Positions 11,464 through 22,166 of a stretch of 64,000 nucleotides of DNA are shown here, piece after piece. The notes below the pieces were generated by a model that had not been told where the DNA came from, ran no database searches, and was given only the letters and a program-made list of their open reading frames with translations. Each line of letters opens with the position of its first letter. The first letter of the stretch is position 1. Origin of the DNA: Gonatopus flavifemur (lineage: Eukaryota > Arthropoda > Insecta > Hymenoptera > Dryinidae); assembly GCA_018340375.1 (NCBI GenBank), contig JAFFJZ010000069.1:682001-746000 (forward strand), in the 5' to 3' direction. A program made the position numbers and the translations under genes.

Positions 11464-12128
11464 TATATGTCACATAAGAAACATCGTGTATCCAACTATC
11501 CACGTGACTCTTGTATTTCGGTGTAAGGTGAATATTTTACAATGTGAATAAATATGAAAGTGAATGAATAAATGATCAATAACTTCGTATTCAACAGTAT
11601 TAAATCGAGTAAGTACATAACCATGTTACTTCAAATGATATATGTATAGTATAGGCATTGTCAGGAACGTTGAGAATTTTCTCAAAATATTTTCAGTGGT
11701 TTCTTTAGAGAATTCTAGACCTTAAATTTCTTTGAAGATACCAATGAGTGGTGTTTGATGGTAACCAAACTTCGAAAAAAAATTCATAGAGAATGTCCAA
11801 CATTTTTGAGACATGTTGCTGACAATGTTTGAGGTTAATCTCCAAAGAATGAACGAATTTTCGAATTTGTTCAAATCGCAAGTTAAATCAGAATTTCTCA
11901 GCCTCGCACAGAATGCTTTCTTACAAAAAAAACCAGAGGGATGTAGAATATAACCAATCTGTAGTTATTAAGTCGTTTTCTTCGTCTGGAAAATAATGTA
12001 TGTGGAACATACATGTAGATATATTCCAGTTTTACAACTTTTGTTCTCTGTTTTATACTTGAAACAGGGATGTGACATGTATTTTTTACACATGTATTCA
12101 ATTTATTATTGATGCATGTATAGATGTA
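11464..12128. other. AT-rich intergenic DNA
   Basis: No gene, repeat or RNA recognised. The minus-strand frame at 11898-12143 partly overlaps the next MITE and has no domain. Confidence 0.5.
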
Positions 12129-12130
12129 TA

Positions 12131-12378
12131 CAGGGTTTCTCATAACTCACCGGCAAAACGTATATATAGCGTGATTTTTGAGTGAAAACCAAGACTTTTT
12201 TTCTTCTACTAAATTTTGATTTTGGTTCCTGAGATATTCGTGCTGTTTTTTTTTAATCTTCGACTGCCCATAACTCTGTAACGAAGTTCCACATCAAATT
12301 TTGGTAAAAGACAAAGCCTTATTTTTCACTCAATAATCGCGCTTTATATGTTTGTCCGGCGAGTTATTAGACACCCTG
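12131..12378. mobile_element. MITE, 248 bp, TA-flanked, CAGGGT termini
   Basis: The ends are CAGGGTTTCTCATAACTC and, inverted, CAGGGTGTCTAATAACTC. Both sides are flanked by TA (12129-12130, 12379-12380). The arms pair over most of the element, including 'gattnttgagtgaaaa'. It has no coding capacity. The CAGGGT end resembles the DD41D elements here, so it may be mobilised by such a transposase (inference). Confidence 0.85.
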
Positions 12379-12379
12379 T

Positions 12380-12954
12380 ATTTTTTTCATATATGTATGA
12401 AATGAGAAACTAGATAAGAGCGAAATGAATTGTAATACAGAATGTATTAGAATTTTATATACGGGTTATCCTATTCCTAAAGTAACAAAACTTTCGATAA
12501 TTCATTATGCATTATGTGTAGTTTATGTATATTTCATGTTTTTTTCATTGAAATGAGTATATGCATACTCATATACATGATTAGTGGATAAATTATGTAT
12601 GCTCAATGCTCATTCTCATACGAAACTCATACGTAAAATAAATTATACATGATTTCTGTATAATTTTTTCACTTGAGAAGTGTTCCAGGGAGAATGTGTT
12701 TTGTTGCCCGACCATTTTTTACGGTAGAATATGTTGTGAAAATATAATACGTTAAGTTTAGATCATAATGATATCGAGGTGGGAACAATTTCTCAGGAAA
12801 AGTTTTATGTTCTGTTCCTATTCAAAACGCCGGAACTTTTTGAGCAAATTCAAAATTTCTCCTATTCGTTGTGAGTGTCTTCAACAGTGCACCTCTTAAT
12901 CATACCCTCAAACATTTTTTTGACCGAATCCTATGATCCTTTATCCTTCTAGCC
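12380..12954. other. AT-rich intergenic DNA upstream of the spliced gene
   Basis: No gene, RNA or clear repeat seen. It could contain upstream exons or a promoter for the gene beginning at 12955, but I find no defined element. Confidence 0.4.
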
Positions 12955-14914
12955 ATGCAAGACGAGAGAGAAGAGAACATTCATCCGACCATTTCTTGCA
13001 TGAATGTTGAACAGATTTCAGCAGACAATGTTCCATCAACTCCAACTGAATCTTTCGATATCGTTTGCTCGAAATGCTTTGCAGCATTATCTCACAATTC
13101 GATACATTATGTACCCTCCCAGCAATCATTATCGATTTTTCTTGCCAGTACATTCGATGGTCGTTTAATTTTGGCATATTTTGATAAACACAAAGAACTG
13201 AACGAAGGAATGAAAGACAAACTAGCGCGCTTATTAATCGACCGAGAACTATTATTTTTAATGGACACCGAGAAAACGTCATTGGATAAACCGTTGCAGA
13301 GAATTTCGTAAGATCCATTGACATGTATCGAATCCCTAAAGTCAGATTCATGCGCTTCAATTATACAATTATTTTATCGATCCTCTTCCAAAGTATATCC
13401 AATATTAGCGAGGCCTGACAATATGATTTCAGAATTGGTACAGACACGTTAGAGGCTCTCGCTAAAACAGCAGCTAGTGAATTCGGAGGTTCAGCGGATG
13501 TGTACTTCCTAGCTGGGCATTCGGAATCTGGTGAACGCGTTCCATCTACTGGGAAGTTTCTAACGCATTTGAATAGTATGCGACAAGTTCTCCGAATATC
13601 TGGGCTGTTCGTTCCAATTCAGAAAAGAAATAAAGTCGTTCCTACACCCAAAGACCCTAGTATGCCCCACTTTCCACGATTACTCCCCCCACAATACGTA
13701 TATATCATTATTTAATTTCTCATCCTTTGAAATTAAGGTACCACAGAGGGCCAAATCGCTCATCTCAAACAAGCGACAGAAGTATCACCAGAGGTAGAAG
13801 AAATTTGGGAGCAAACATGTTTAGCCCGCCAGACAGAATTCGTTGACAACAAGATAGGTGGATTATGGTCGTTTGAGGAATTCCCATTTATGGCCACAGC
13901 CTCAGCCACGAAATTGGTACATATGTGACATAACGAATTATAAATAAATTATGTATGGAGTATAGAATTTGTATGTCCAAATTTATACACATGATATACT
14001 TAATTCATGCATACTTTGATAAAACTCACAATTGATAAGTGTCGAATTTTTTTAGATTGAAAGAGATTTCCAAAAGAAGTATAATAATAAACTTCAAGAT
14101 ACGGAAGCGGTGTGGAGTCAACTCCGTCATCATTTGAAAGAATTTGTTTTATCAAGGAATATTCCCGGGGAAGAGACCGCTGAATTAAGAGATCATCTAC
14201 AACAATTGTCCGAAGGCATGACTTTCTGTTTATGTGGCCATACATAGTTGAGAAAACTATGAAAACTCAGCAATGTTTGACGTGATTACAGATAAAACGG
14301 ATGTCGCTCTTCTTATGCTCTTACCTACAGCCATAAAGGCTAAAGAATTACGAGAACCCTTGAGACCATTAGCGAAGAAGAGACGACTGACTGGAGAGCG
14401 GATCACCAACATAAAGAACGAACGCAGATCATTTATTTCACACGTAAAAGTACGTAAAGGTACATTGTTATTGGGTGATAATTTGGGATCAATGTTCATT
14501 GGTGAGCATGGGAGTTATCAATCATATAACCTATTAAATAATTGTTTTCTTCGGCAGGCAAGAGACGATTTGGCCAACGAAGTTAATGCCAAAGCGATTG
14601 CTGACAAAGAAGCTGGAACAGTAATCCCGTACATCACGGTCGTGGGCTCCATAACGAATCCAACAGACTTTTATGCTGTTGTGGGAAATATATTTTATCA
14701 ATGTGAATCCATTCTTGGCGCTTTGGTTCTAGTGTGCAAAATTTTGCACGCGTACAACTTTGCATATCCGAAACTGTGCTTCCACACTTGGATGGTTTTA
14801 CAAGAAAAATTGTTCCTCTTCAAGGGCCGCGGTGCCAAACCTTCCACTACTCTTAGCTCAGTTCTAGCGTACATAAATAAGAAAGAAGCAGAACGGGAGC
14901 CACAAAGAACTTAA
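12955..14914 (+). CDS. Multi-exon gene of an unnamed repetitive family (partner of the next ORF)
   Basis: A chain of open segments joins cleanly at GT-AG sites. Exon 1 is 12955-13307, exon 2 is 13433-13659, exon 3 is 13738-13916 and exon 4 starts at 14056. After an intron at 14450-14557 the last exon is 14558-14914. Exons 1-3 sum to 759 nt, exactly 253 codons, and exon 3 ends in phase 0, which supports the model. Exon 1 has a CSKC pair. A Lys/Arg-rich segment near 14370-14430 could be a nuclear signal. Between about 14241 (in-frame TAG) and 14252 the frame shifts without room for an intron, so this copy is probably broken there. From memory, proteins of this kind are common in repeated loci of cnidarians, fish and insects; I cannot name the family or a function. 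The next ORF follows on the same strand. Confidence 0.5.
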
Positions 14915-14986
14915 CCTGCATTTGTTTCCGAATACTGGACTGTAATACTATTTCATCGAATCGCTATATTTTTTTACATATATTGT

Positions 14987-15060
14987 AGATCACAGTTTCG
15001 TATTAAAGTTTCATCGAGATCACAGTTTCGTATTAACGTTTCATCGAGATCACAGTTATC
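14987..15060 (+). repeat. Short tandem repeat, 30-bp unit, about 2.5 copies
   Basis: The unit 'agatcacagtttcgtattaa...' starts at 14987, 15017 and (partial) 15047. It lies between the two coding units of the unnamed family. Confidence 0.85.
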
Positions 15061-15099
15061 GAAGAAGTCGGGGAAATGGACACGCGTTCATTTTCTTGA

Positions 15100-17250
15100 T
15101 CACTAGCATCAGCATCTGCAACGGTAATCGGCAACTTATATAGATATGAAGATTTACCTCGAACTCGTGTACACGAAATCCTCCAACTGTTTCAAACCTT
15201 CTTGAATAACGACCCCATAAAAATATTTTTCAATCAGATGATTGCGAGGTTATCGGTGTTAGGCGAAAATAAGGATAACCTCGGTGCATATTGAGCTATG
15301 ATTAGTAATTTACAAAATCCATTTCGAGGTTTTGAGACTGAAACCAAATTTATTTCCTATTTGACCAACTCCGGCGCTTATATACCTTCAGAAGAGGTTG
15401 AAATAGACGTCCAGCCAGCTTGTGACAGTTCTAATGACGATGTTGGTGTCGAGGGTCATAAAGTGACTGCACAATTTTTCCCTTTGAGGCGTATCCTCAT
15501 TAAATTTTTTGAACTGCCAGGCATGTTCGCTCAAACGATGGGTTATGTTCGAAAAGTAGAACAAAATAAATTTCTGATGACAAATATTATCAATGGCACC
15601 GACTGGAAAGGTAGGAAAGCTAAATTTGGGGATAAACTGGTACTGCCGCTTCTTTTGTATTAGGACGACTTTGAAACGAATAATCCTCTAGGTAGCCATA
15701 GAGGGTTGGGTAAAGTTGGAGGGGTTTATATTAACATCCCTTGTTTGCCTCCACATCTCCAGTCAAAAACAGAGAATATTTTATTATTCTTGTTATATAA
15801 ATCCAACGATGAAAAAGTGGTTCCTCTGGAGAAATTTTTTGTTAAATGCGTAGAAGAGTTACGATTTTTGGAAGAAAGTGGTATAATCGTCAACACAGAT
15901 ACGGGCCCAGTACATATGCATTTTGCGTTAGCAGGAGTCATTGGGGACAATCTCGCTGTACACACATTAATGGGGTTCGTGCGCAGTTTCATTGCTACCT
16001 ATTCTTGCCGATTTTGTTTAACCCACTCCAGGGATATGAAAGCTATCGTGAAATCGTCTTTGTGCCAAATGAGAACACTGGAAAATTACACATCACATCT
16101 AGTCAATCATGATCCATCTGAGACTGGTATTAGGAACGTGTCAGTGTTGCACGATTTGCAAACAACGGATACTCTGAATCTGTTAACAGTCGATATTATG
16201 CATGATTTCGGGGAAGGCGTGATTCAATATGATTGTGGTATCGTTTTGTACAACCTGATTGTGGAAGAAAAATTATTCACCTGCGATGAGCTCAATAGGC
16301 GTCTGAAGTGTTTTTACTACGGCGTTGACGAGATACGCAACAAGCCTCGCGAAATTTGTATTCAACAGGTGAAGAAAAAATTTATAAAAATGTCCGCAGC
16401 GGAATCTTTTTGTTTAATGAGAAATATTGGAGTCCTGGTTGGTGATCTGATCCCTCGCGAATGTCAATTTTGGGAAATTATTATTCTTTTAAAGGAGATT
16501 GTTTATATCATTACCGCCCCTGTGGTGAATGAAGGTGTAGCTAATTATTTGGAGTCACATATCACGAAATACTTGTCACTGTTGAAAAATCTTATGCCAG
16601 ACTACTTGAAACATAAACACCATCTATTACTACATTATTCTTATGTTATGAAGCGCAAAGGCCCGTTGCTCTATTTATCAACCATGCGGTGCGAAAGCAA
16701 GAATCGTGAACTCAAAATCTACTCTCATGTTTCGTTGAATCGTTTGAACATTTGCAAAACCCTTGCAATCAAGGCTCAATTACAAATGAGTCACCGAATT
16801 CAAAATAAAATCCCTGCAAGGAGAGTTATGTATGAGTGTGGATCTTCCGAATCGAAAAAAGCCATGGAACTTGACGATTTTGATTCTTATTCGACTCTTT
16901 TGCCAATTCAGCCTTGTGACACAGTCAAAATCTTGCACACGATAACCTCCAAAAATCACAGAATGATGAAAGATGTTGTACTAATGCAAGCTGACGAAAC
17001 TGATAATCAATTTTTCTTAATTCATGTCATTATTGAAGATGGTTGCAACAATTTATATGTTATAGTCAAAGATTTCTCTGAGTATGCACATTATGATAGG
17101 CACTATCAAGCTTACAGACTACATGAAAATTTGTCTTTTGATGAAGATTCATGGCATTGTCTGACTTTTAATGAAGTAGAATCTTGTTATGTGTCACGAA
17201 TTGTCGTCAATGAAGACTGTGTTCAATTTGTCCCCAAGCGCTGGTTGTAA
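15100..17250 (+). pseudogene. Large ORF of an unnamed, probably transposon-derived family, with two in-frame stops
   Basis: One reading frame runs from about 15100 to the stop at 17248-17250, broken only by TGA at 15292-15294 and TAG at 15661-15663. The longest uninterrupted part, 15706-17250, is 514 aa. Visible landmarks are a possible zinc-binding CRFC pair near residue 102, an acidic and histidine motif VDIMHDFGEG near residue 160, a histidine-rich KHKHHLLLHY near residue 310 and a conserved-looking RCESKNRELK shortly after. Conserved D, H and E residues in this order would fit a DDE-type nuclease, but that is inference. I recognise the general family as a frequent 'uncharacterized protein' in invertebrate and fish genomes without a firm name. 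AATAAA overlaps the stop (17249-17254), a likely polyadenylation signal. Confidence 0.6.
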
Positions 17251-17254
17251 TAAA

Positions 17255-17810
17255 GATTTTTATTCGAATCCTCTACTGTCTTATTCCTATTCACACTCTG
17301 AGAAAATCTCCTGAAAACTTTCTATACATGTATCGAGAATTGTTAACCTGGACACGTGCTGGAAAATATCGAGGTTGATGCAAACAATGCAGAAAACTTC
17401 CTATTCCCCATTTTGAAAATATTTAGATAAAATCCCTATTTTTTCTAGGAATTTCATATCTTTTTCACGTAAAATTCCGGAGAATTTACACCGAGTGGGA
17501 TTCCAATAATTTGATAGGGAATTTTCAATACGAAAATATCGAGAATTTCTTTTCGGAGTGCAATGGTTTGTATCATATTATTTGTCCCCGAAGAAGATGG
17601 CCCGGAATTCGACCATACAAAATAATAACCACAATCAAGACCACAAACAGTGACGGTTTTTTGATCCATTTTTTTTATCCCGAAGAGGGTAATCATTACA
17701 ATTGTTTGGCAAGTATACATCGCTGAACATACATACATAACGGCGAACAGCGTACATACATACATAACAACTTTGTGTGTATGGTACTGCATATCCATAT
17801 ATAATCACGT
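17255..17810. other. Non-genic stretch
   Basis: No supported gene. Opposed open frames at 17454-17798 overlap each other and have no domain. There are several 'acatacata' repeats near 17730-17765. Confidence 0.4.
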
Positions 17811-17811
17811 G

Positions 17812-18006
17812 ATACTAGCGCCGAGACATTAGCCAAATTTTTCGTGTAAGATTTCTCCAAAACACTTCCATATTTTCAAAATATCGCTCAATACAGCATT
17901 TCTGTAGACATTCAAGAAATGCTGTATTGAGCGATATTTTGAAAATATGAAAGGGTTTTGGAGAAATCTCACTCGAAAAATTTGGCTAAGGTCCCGGCGC
18001 TAGTAC
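17812..18006. repeat. Hairpin MITE, about 195 bp
   Basis: The sequence folds back on itself with arms of about 85 bp. 'gtactagcgcc' type ends are followed by 'ttagccaaattttt' and 'tattttcaaaatatcgctcaa' in inverse copies around a centre near 17909. The 'actagcg' end motif recurs in the palindrome at 56431-57207. Confidence 0.85.
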
Positions 18007-18400
18007 CACGTTAAGTATTTTTGATTTCGCATTGAATATTATGTACATTTGTACGATATTATTTGCATATATGTATTGTCTCACATCATTGAAAATCATA
18101 TATTTTCGCACATCAAATCATGTTTTCATCTATTTCCACTCCATTTTTTCACTCCCTCAAAATCATTAAATACAACCCCTAAACAAATACCCTGACAAAA
18201 AAACGTTGTAAAAATTAGGAACTGATTTTTCTATTCGACAATGTGATTTTCATCAGGCCCTTTTCAGTATTTTAACCCGGGTGGGGAAATTATATTTAAT
18301 TATATAGATCATATTCAAAGAATGACCCTTCAGAAGTCTATTTAATTTTTAAATATAATTAAATGAGATGATTTGTCAATTACTATTCTATTCGAAATTA

Positions 18401-19296
18401 CCCAGGTAGGAAATGTCAATACTGACAACTGGGCCAAGCTTGGCAAGATATTGGGCTGCCAAGCACCGCCAACCAATATTGGGCCAATATACAACCATTG
18501 GTGATTTCCAAACCCATACCGTGTTTCACAGGGAATACCAATATAGCAACTGGTGCAAGCTTGGCAAAACATTGGGCTGCCAAGCATGGCGAACCAATAT
18601 TGGTCCAATATACAACCATAATATATAAAAATAAAAATAAAAATATTGTGTCTGGCAAATGAAATTCGTTCTATGTCATGACTTACCTGAAAAATGATAT
18701 GGTTTGAGATGGTGAAATAGACCCCATTCCTGAAGCTGAAAATGACATGGATAATGGAATTATAAACCATATGTTTTCCCACATCATTTTTCGTGATAAC
18801 TTTTGTCATAAATCAATTCAAGACTGATGAAGTGTTGGAAAATTATTATCATTTGTCAAAAAATGCTTACGAAAATGATGTGAGAAGTCACGTGATTCAT
18901 TACATCATTATCTACGTCATTGACAGTTTGAGAAATGAGCCCATTATATCATTCTGAATCACTTAATGTTTTATGTCATTTCCTCGTCTTGGAAGCATGT
19001 TTGGAGAATTAGCTTAAAGCTTGGCAAAAGTAAATATACACAACTTGGGCCAGGCTCTGTTTTATCATATAAGCCAAGCTCCGAAAAACTCATGGTACAT
19101 GTATCATACATAATACATTGGGCCATGTTTGGTGTTATATTCTGGCCCAATATTGGGTACCAAGCCTGGCACGAGGTTATCATCCCAAGCTTGAACCAAG
19201 CTTGGGCCATTTGTAGTTATGGATTCTGGGCCAATATAAGTCATAATTGGGCCAAGCTCGGGCCAAGCTTGGACCATTTGTTCATTCCTACCTGGG
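18401..19296. mobile_element. Non-coding element with CCCAGGTAGGA ends, rich in 'gggccaagcttgg' repeats
   Basis: The ends are CCCAGGTAGGA and TCCTACCTGGG, each flanked by TA, suggesting a TA target duplication. Inside, variants of 'gggccaagcttgg', 'ccaatattgggcc' and 'gggctgccaagc' recur in both orientations at 18430-18620 and 19015-19280. An imperfect tandem duplication lies at about 18430-18500 and 18555-18620. The open frames on both strands are by-products of these repeats. Confidence 0.65.
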
Positions 19297-19516
19297 TACC
19301 ATTGAATAACAGTTTTCATTATAATAGTAGAGGAATTTTTTTATTATTCATGTATCCATGTATTTTATAGTATTCATGTATGATTCATGGATAATTTATT
19401 CATAATTTATGCATAAATTATTTTTTTCTATCCAAATTTTTTTTTTTTTTTGAACATACGATAATTCAACACATTAAATTCACTTAAGGAAAAATGTATT
19501 CTATTGAGGCATGGCT

Positions 19517-19602
19517 CAACACTGCGTAGACATCGCCTAGCGTTGCATACGCATCACTCAATACTGCGTAGACATTGGCTAGCATTGCGTACGCATCGCT
19601 AG
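19517..19602 (+). repeat. Tandem duplication, about 41-bp unit
   Basis: Two copies of 'actgcgtagacat.g.ctagc.ttgc.tacgcatc' lie in tandem. Similar 'gcgtagacagcgcgc' words occur beside the gypsy fragment at 9100-9300. Confidence 0.6.
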
Positions 19603-19779
19603 GGCATGTCTCGTACGTCAAATGTCCGGGGCACGGCTGTTCGTCGCGCGAGGCGTCTCCACACGCTGTCTACACAACGCGTATCGATGTTTATTGAACG
19701 TTCTTGTTTGTAGACAGCGCGCAGCGATGTCTCGTCCTCTCCGTGTAGGAACGTATTTTGACTTTCTTGCACCAAATTC

Positions 19780-19988
19780 AGTGATACCAGATTCGAGACC
19801 GAGACCGTGTTAACTCACCCCATTGACCGCTTCCCCTTTCTCCCACCATGCGGAATAAGTCGGGTGAGCGACAGAGAAACAGTAACTATCACTCTCTCGC
19901 TCGCCCGACTCATTCCGCATGGTGGGAGAAAGGGGAAGCGGTCGATGGAGAGGGTAAAAGCGGTCTCGATCTCGAATCTGGCATCACT
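19780..19988. repeat. Near-perfect palindrome, about 209 bp
   Basis: The left arm (agtgatacc, then attcgagaccgagacc, then accgcttccccttt) is mirrored on the right by aaaggggaagcggt, ggtctcgatctcgaat and ggcatcact. The arms are about 100 bp around a short centre near 19884. It lies within gypsy-related sequence, since gag-like pieces flank it on opposite strands. Confidence 0.85.
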
Positions 19989-19989
19989 G

Positions 19990-20193
19990 ACCAAATGCTG
20001 CATCGACACTGGCATATTCTTCATCGTCTTCTTCACTGTTTATTTCATCTCCCTTGTTGTTTTTATCTTTGTCTTCATCGTCTTTCACCGCTCCGTTTTC
20101 ATCTTCTTTTGCGTCTTCTAGAACGATAGCGGCTTTTAATCGATCGATTAATTCTGATTTGTTCCCGGACGTTTTTAATTGCCGTCGTCGTAA
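19990..20193 (-). pseudogene. Gag N-terminal fragment with SAP domain (gypsy-type retroelement)
   Basis: A minus-strand open frame encodes RRRQLKTSGNKSELIDRL, a typical SAP DNA-binding motif, followed by a strongly acidic region (EEDDEE). SAP domains at the start of gag are common in insect Ty3/gypsy-like elements. The frame is cut at 20194 by the hAT insertion and stops at the palindrome. A short piece that may be the interrupted continuation lies at 22122-22164 on the same strand. Confidence 0.6.
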
Positions 20194-20264
20194 CTAGGGA
20201 TGTGCGATTCCGATTCGATTTTCCAAAATAATCGATTTTATTGCAAACTAAAATCGATTTTTGG

Positions 20265-20370
20265 ATCGATTCTTTTATAAACGATTTTTTCATGAATCGA
20301 TTCTTTTATAAACGATTTTTTCATGAATCGATTCTTTTATAAACGATTTTTTCATGAATCGATTCTTTTC
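20265..20370 (+). repeat. 31-bp tandem repeat in hAT subterminus
   Basis: 'atcgattcttttataaacga' starts at 20265, 20296, 20327 and 20358, giving a period of 31 bp. Subterminal repeats are common transposase-binding regions in hAT elements; that role is inferred here. Confidence 0.85.
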
Positions 20371-20688
20371 TATCCGATTCTCAAGAAAATCGTACTTAAT
20401 TTTCCAAATGTGAAATAAATGTAACAGAAACTTCTGTCATAATTTTGAATTTCATGAAGCACGATGTAATACATAACGTCAAATGATCACCATTGGTAAA
20501 TTCCTAGTCATTTTCAAATAATACTAGAAGCTGACCAATCATGATTGTTTCGTATCGCGCTGTTCCGCTCCATGAAAGCGCAGCTGAAAGGCCTAAGCAT
20601 ACGAATGCATGAACGTGCAGCATAAGGCCATAAGGTCCCACGCAGCCAATCTTATTCTGGAGGAACTGAAGAAACATCAAAAAATGAT

Positions 20689-21024
20689 GTGTGGTCATAT
20701 CATGAAAACCTAATGAAAAAACAGAGTATTGCCAATCCTGACATCGACGATATGCCAACAGATTTAAAACATTATCTGACGCAACCTTTGATTGATCTAA
20801 AAGATGATCCTTTGAATTTTTGGAAAATGCATCATTCTACGTACCCATCACTGAGTGAGATTGCAAAATGTTATTTCTCAGTCCCAGCAACTTCGGTTCC
20901 TTCTGAAAGATTATTTTCGAAAACAGGAAACATTGTGACGCAGAGCAGAAGTTGCTTGTCTCCTAAACATGTGCAAGAACTATTGTTTTTGAATTCTCTT
21001 TCCAAAGAACAGTGGCAGTTATGA
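20689..21024 (+). pseudogene. hAT transposase C-terminal dimerisation domain, fragment
   Basis: The 111-aa open frame contains the hallmarks of the hAT C-terminal dimerisation domain (ZBED-like transposases): YPSLSEIAKCYFSVPATS, then SERLFSKTG, then LSPKHVQELLFLNS. The upstream catalytic and BED-finger regions are missing or unrecognisable, so this is the remnant of an autonomous element. It lies inside TIRs of hAT type, which agrees with the assignment. Confidence 0.8.
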
Positions 21025-21190
21025 ATTATTTGTCTTTGTTTGAAGTATCCACCCCAAGGAAACCCCAAGAGAAAGGAAAATTCTGATTTCATCCGTGTTA
21101 TTGATATACGGAATTTTATTTTCTGCTGATATTTAGTGATAATAAGATACACAATTATATGATTTTTGATTCAATTGTTCAAATTAAAAA

Positions 21191-21693
21191 CCCGAAGAGA
21201 ACATGAAGCTTCAGCAAACGTTCAAATTAGATCTGCATAGATCGGGTCGAAGATTCATGAAAGATAATTTTTAGATTCATGAACGTTTAACAAAGGTTCT
21301 ACGAACGTTGAAATGTCCGCCTCGAAATGCCTTCAGGAAACGTACATGGAACGTTCGTTGAAGGTTCATCGAAGCTTTGATAAAGCTTCACAAAAATATC
21401 TATACTTAGATTAATTCCCAATAATTCACATGAATAATCAATTAAATGATGAACATAAATCAATGAAAATTAATATAAGTATAGATATTTTTGTGAAGCT
21501 TTATTATACCTTCGATGAACCTTCAATGAACGTTCCATCTACGTTTCCTGAAGGCATTTTGAGGCGGACATTTCAACGTTCGTCGAACCTTTGTCAAACG
21601 TTTGTGAATCTAAAAATTATCTTTCATGAATCTTCGACCCGATCTATACAAATCTAATTTGAACGTTCCCTGAAGCTTCATGTTCTCTTCGGG
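21191..21693. mobile_element. Long-TIR MITE, copy A (CCCGAAGAGAACATG ends)
   Basis: The 503-bp element is almost entirely inverted repeat. It begins CCCGAAGAGAACATGAAGC and ends GCTTCATGTTCTCTTCGGG. Internal blocks such as 'cacaaaaatatctatactta' mirror each other around about 21440. A second copy of 505 bp is at 49714-50218. The immediate flanks are AA on both sides. It has no coding capacity. Confidence 0.85.
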
Positions 21694-22166
21694 AAATGTT
21701 CCTAATAGACTTATTAAGCTTCTGAAGAATATCTGATAATGTACTCATATCACTATAGTTGCTGAATGTATCTGGGTTATACCCAGTGAAAAATGAATAC
21801 ATCCTTATTACATTCATTTCAAGCGAATATTTTCATTTCCTTTGATTGCATTACAAAAATGCATTTTTCATTTCCTATGAATTCAATAATCTCAAATAGG
21901 CTTTGTATTATTACGTATGTGAGATGTATTTAACATTCAATTAGAACGAATAAACCATTTGAGATTCTCTGCTAACTTCGAAAAACCATATCCGAGTTTT
22001 CTCAATCGATTTTTGAAGAATCGATTCTTTCCTAGCCGATTTTTAATCGACTCGATTTTTTATTTTGCGATCCAGAATCGATTCGGGAATCGATTTTTTT
22101 CTCGTGAATCGCACACCCCTAATCCGGACCATTCAGTTCTAATACAAAATTCGTTGGGTCAATGTA

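Larger units (their letters stand above)
20195..22121 (+). mobile_element. Degenerate hAT-family transposon
   Basis: The ends TAGGGATGTGCGATTC and, inverted, TAGGGGTGTGCGATTC are typical of hAT elements. Both subtermini are loaded with 'atcgatt' words, including a 31-bp tandem repeat at 20265-20370. The body encodes a hAT dimerisation-domain fragment. A MITE (21191-21693) is nested inside. The 8-bp flanks (gtcgtaac and atccggac) match at only four positions, so the target duplication has decayed or the boundary is off by a few bases. A fragment of the same terminus occurs at 49024. Confidence 0.75.
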
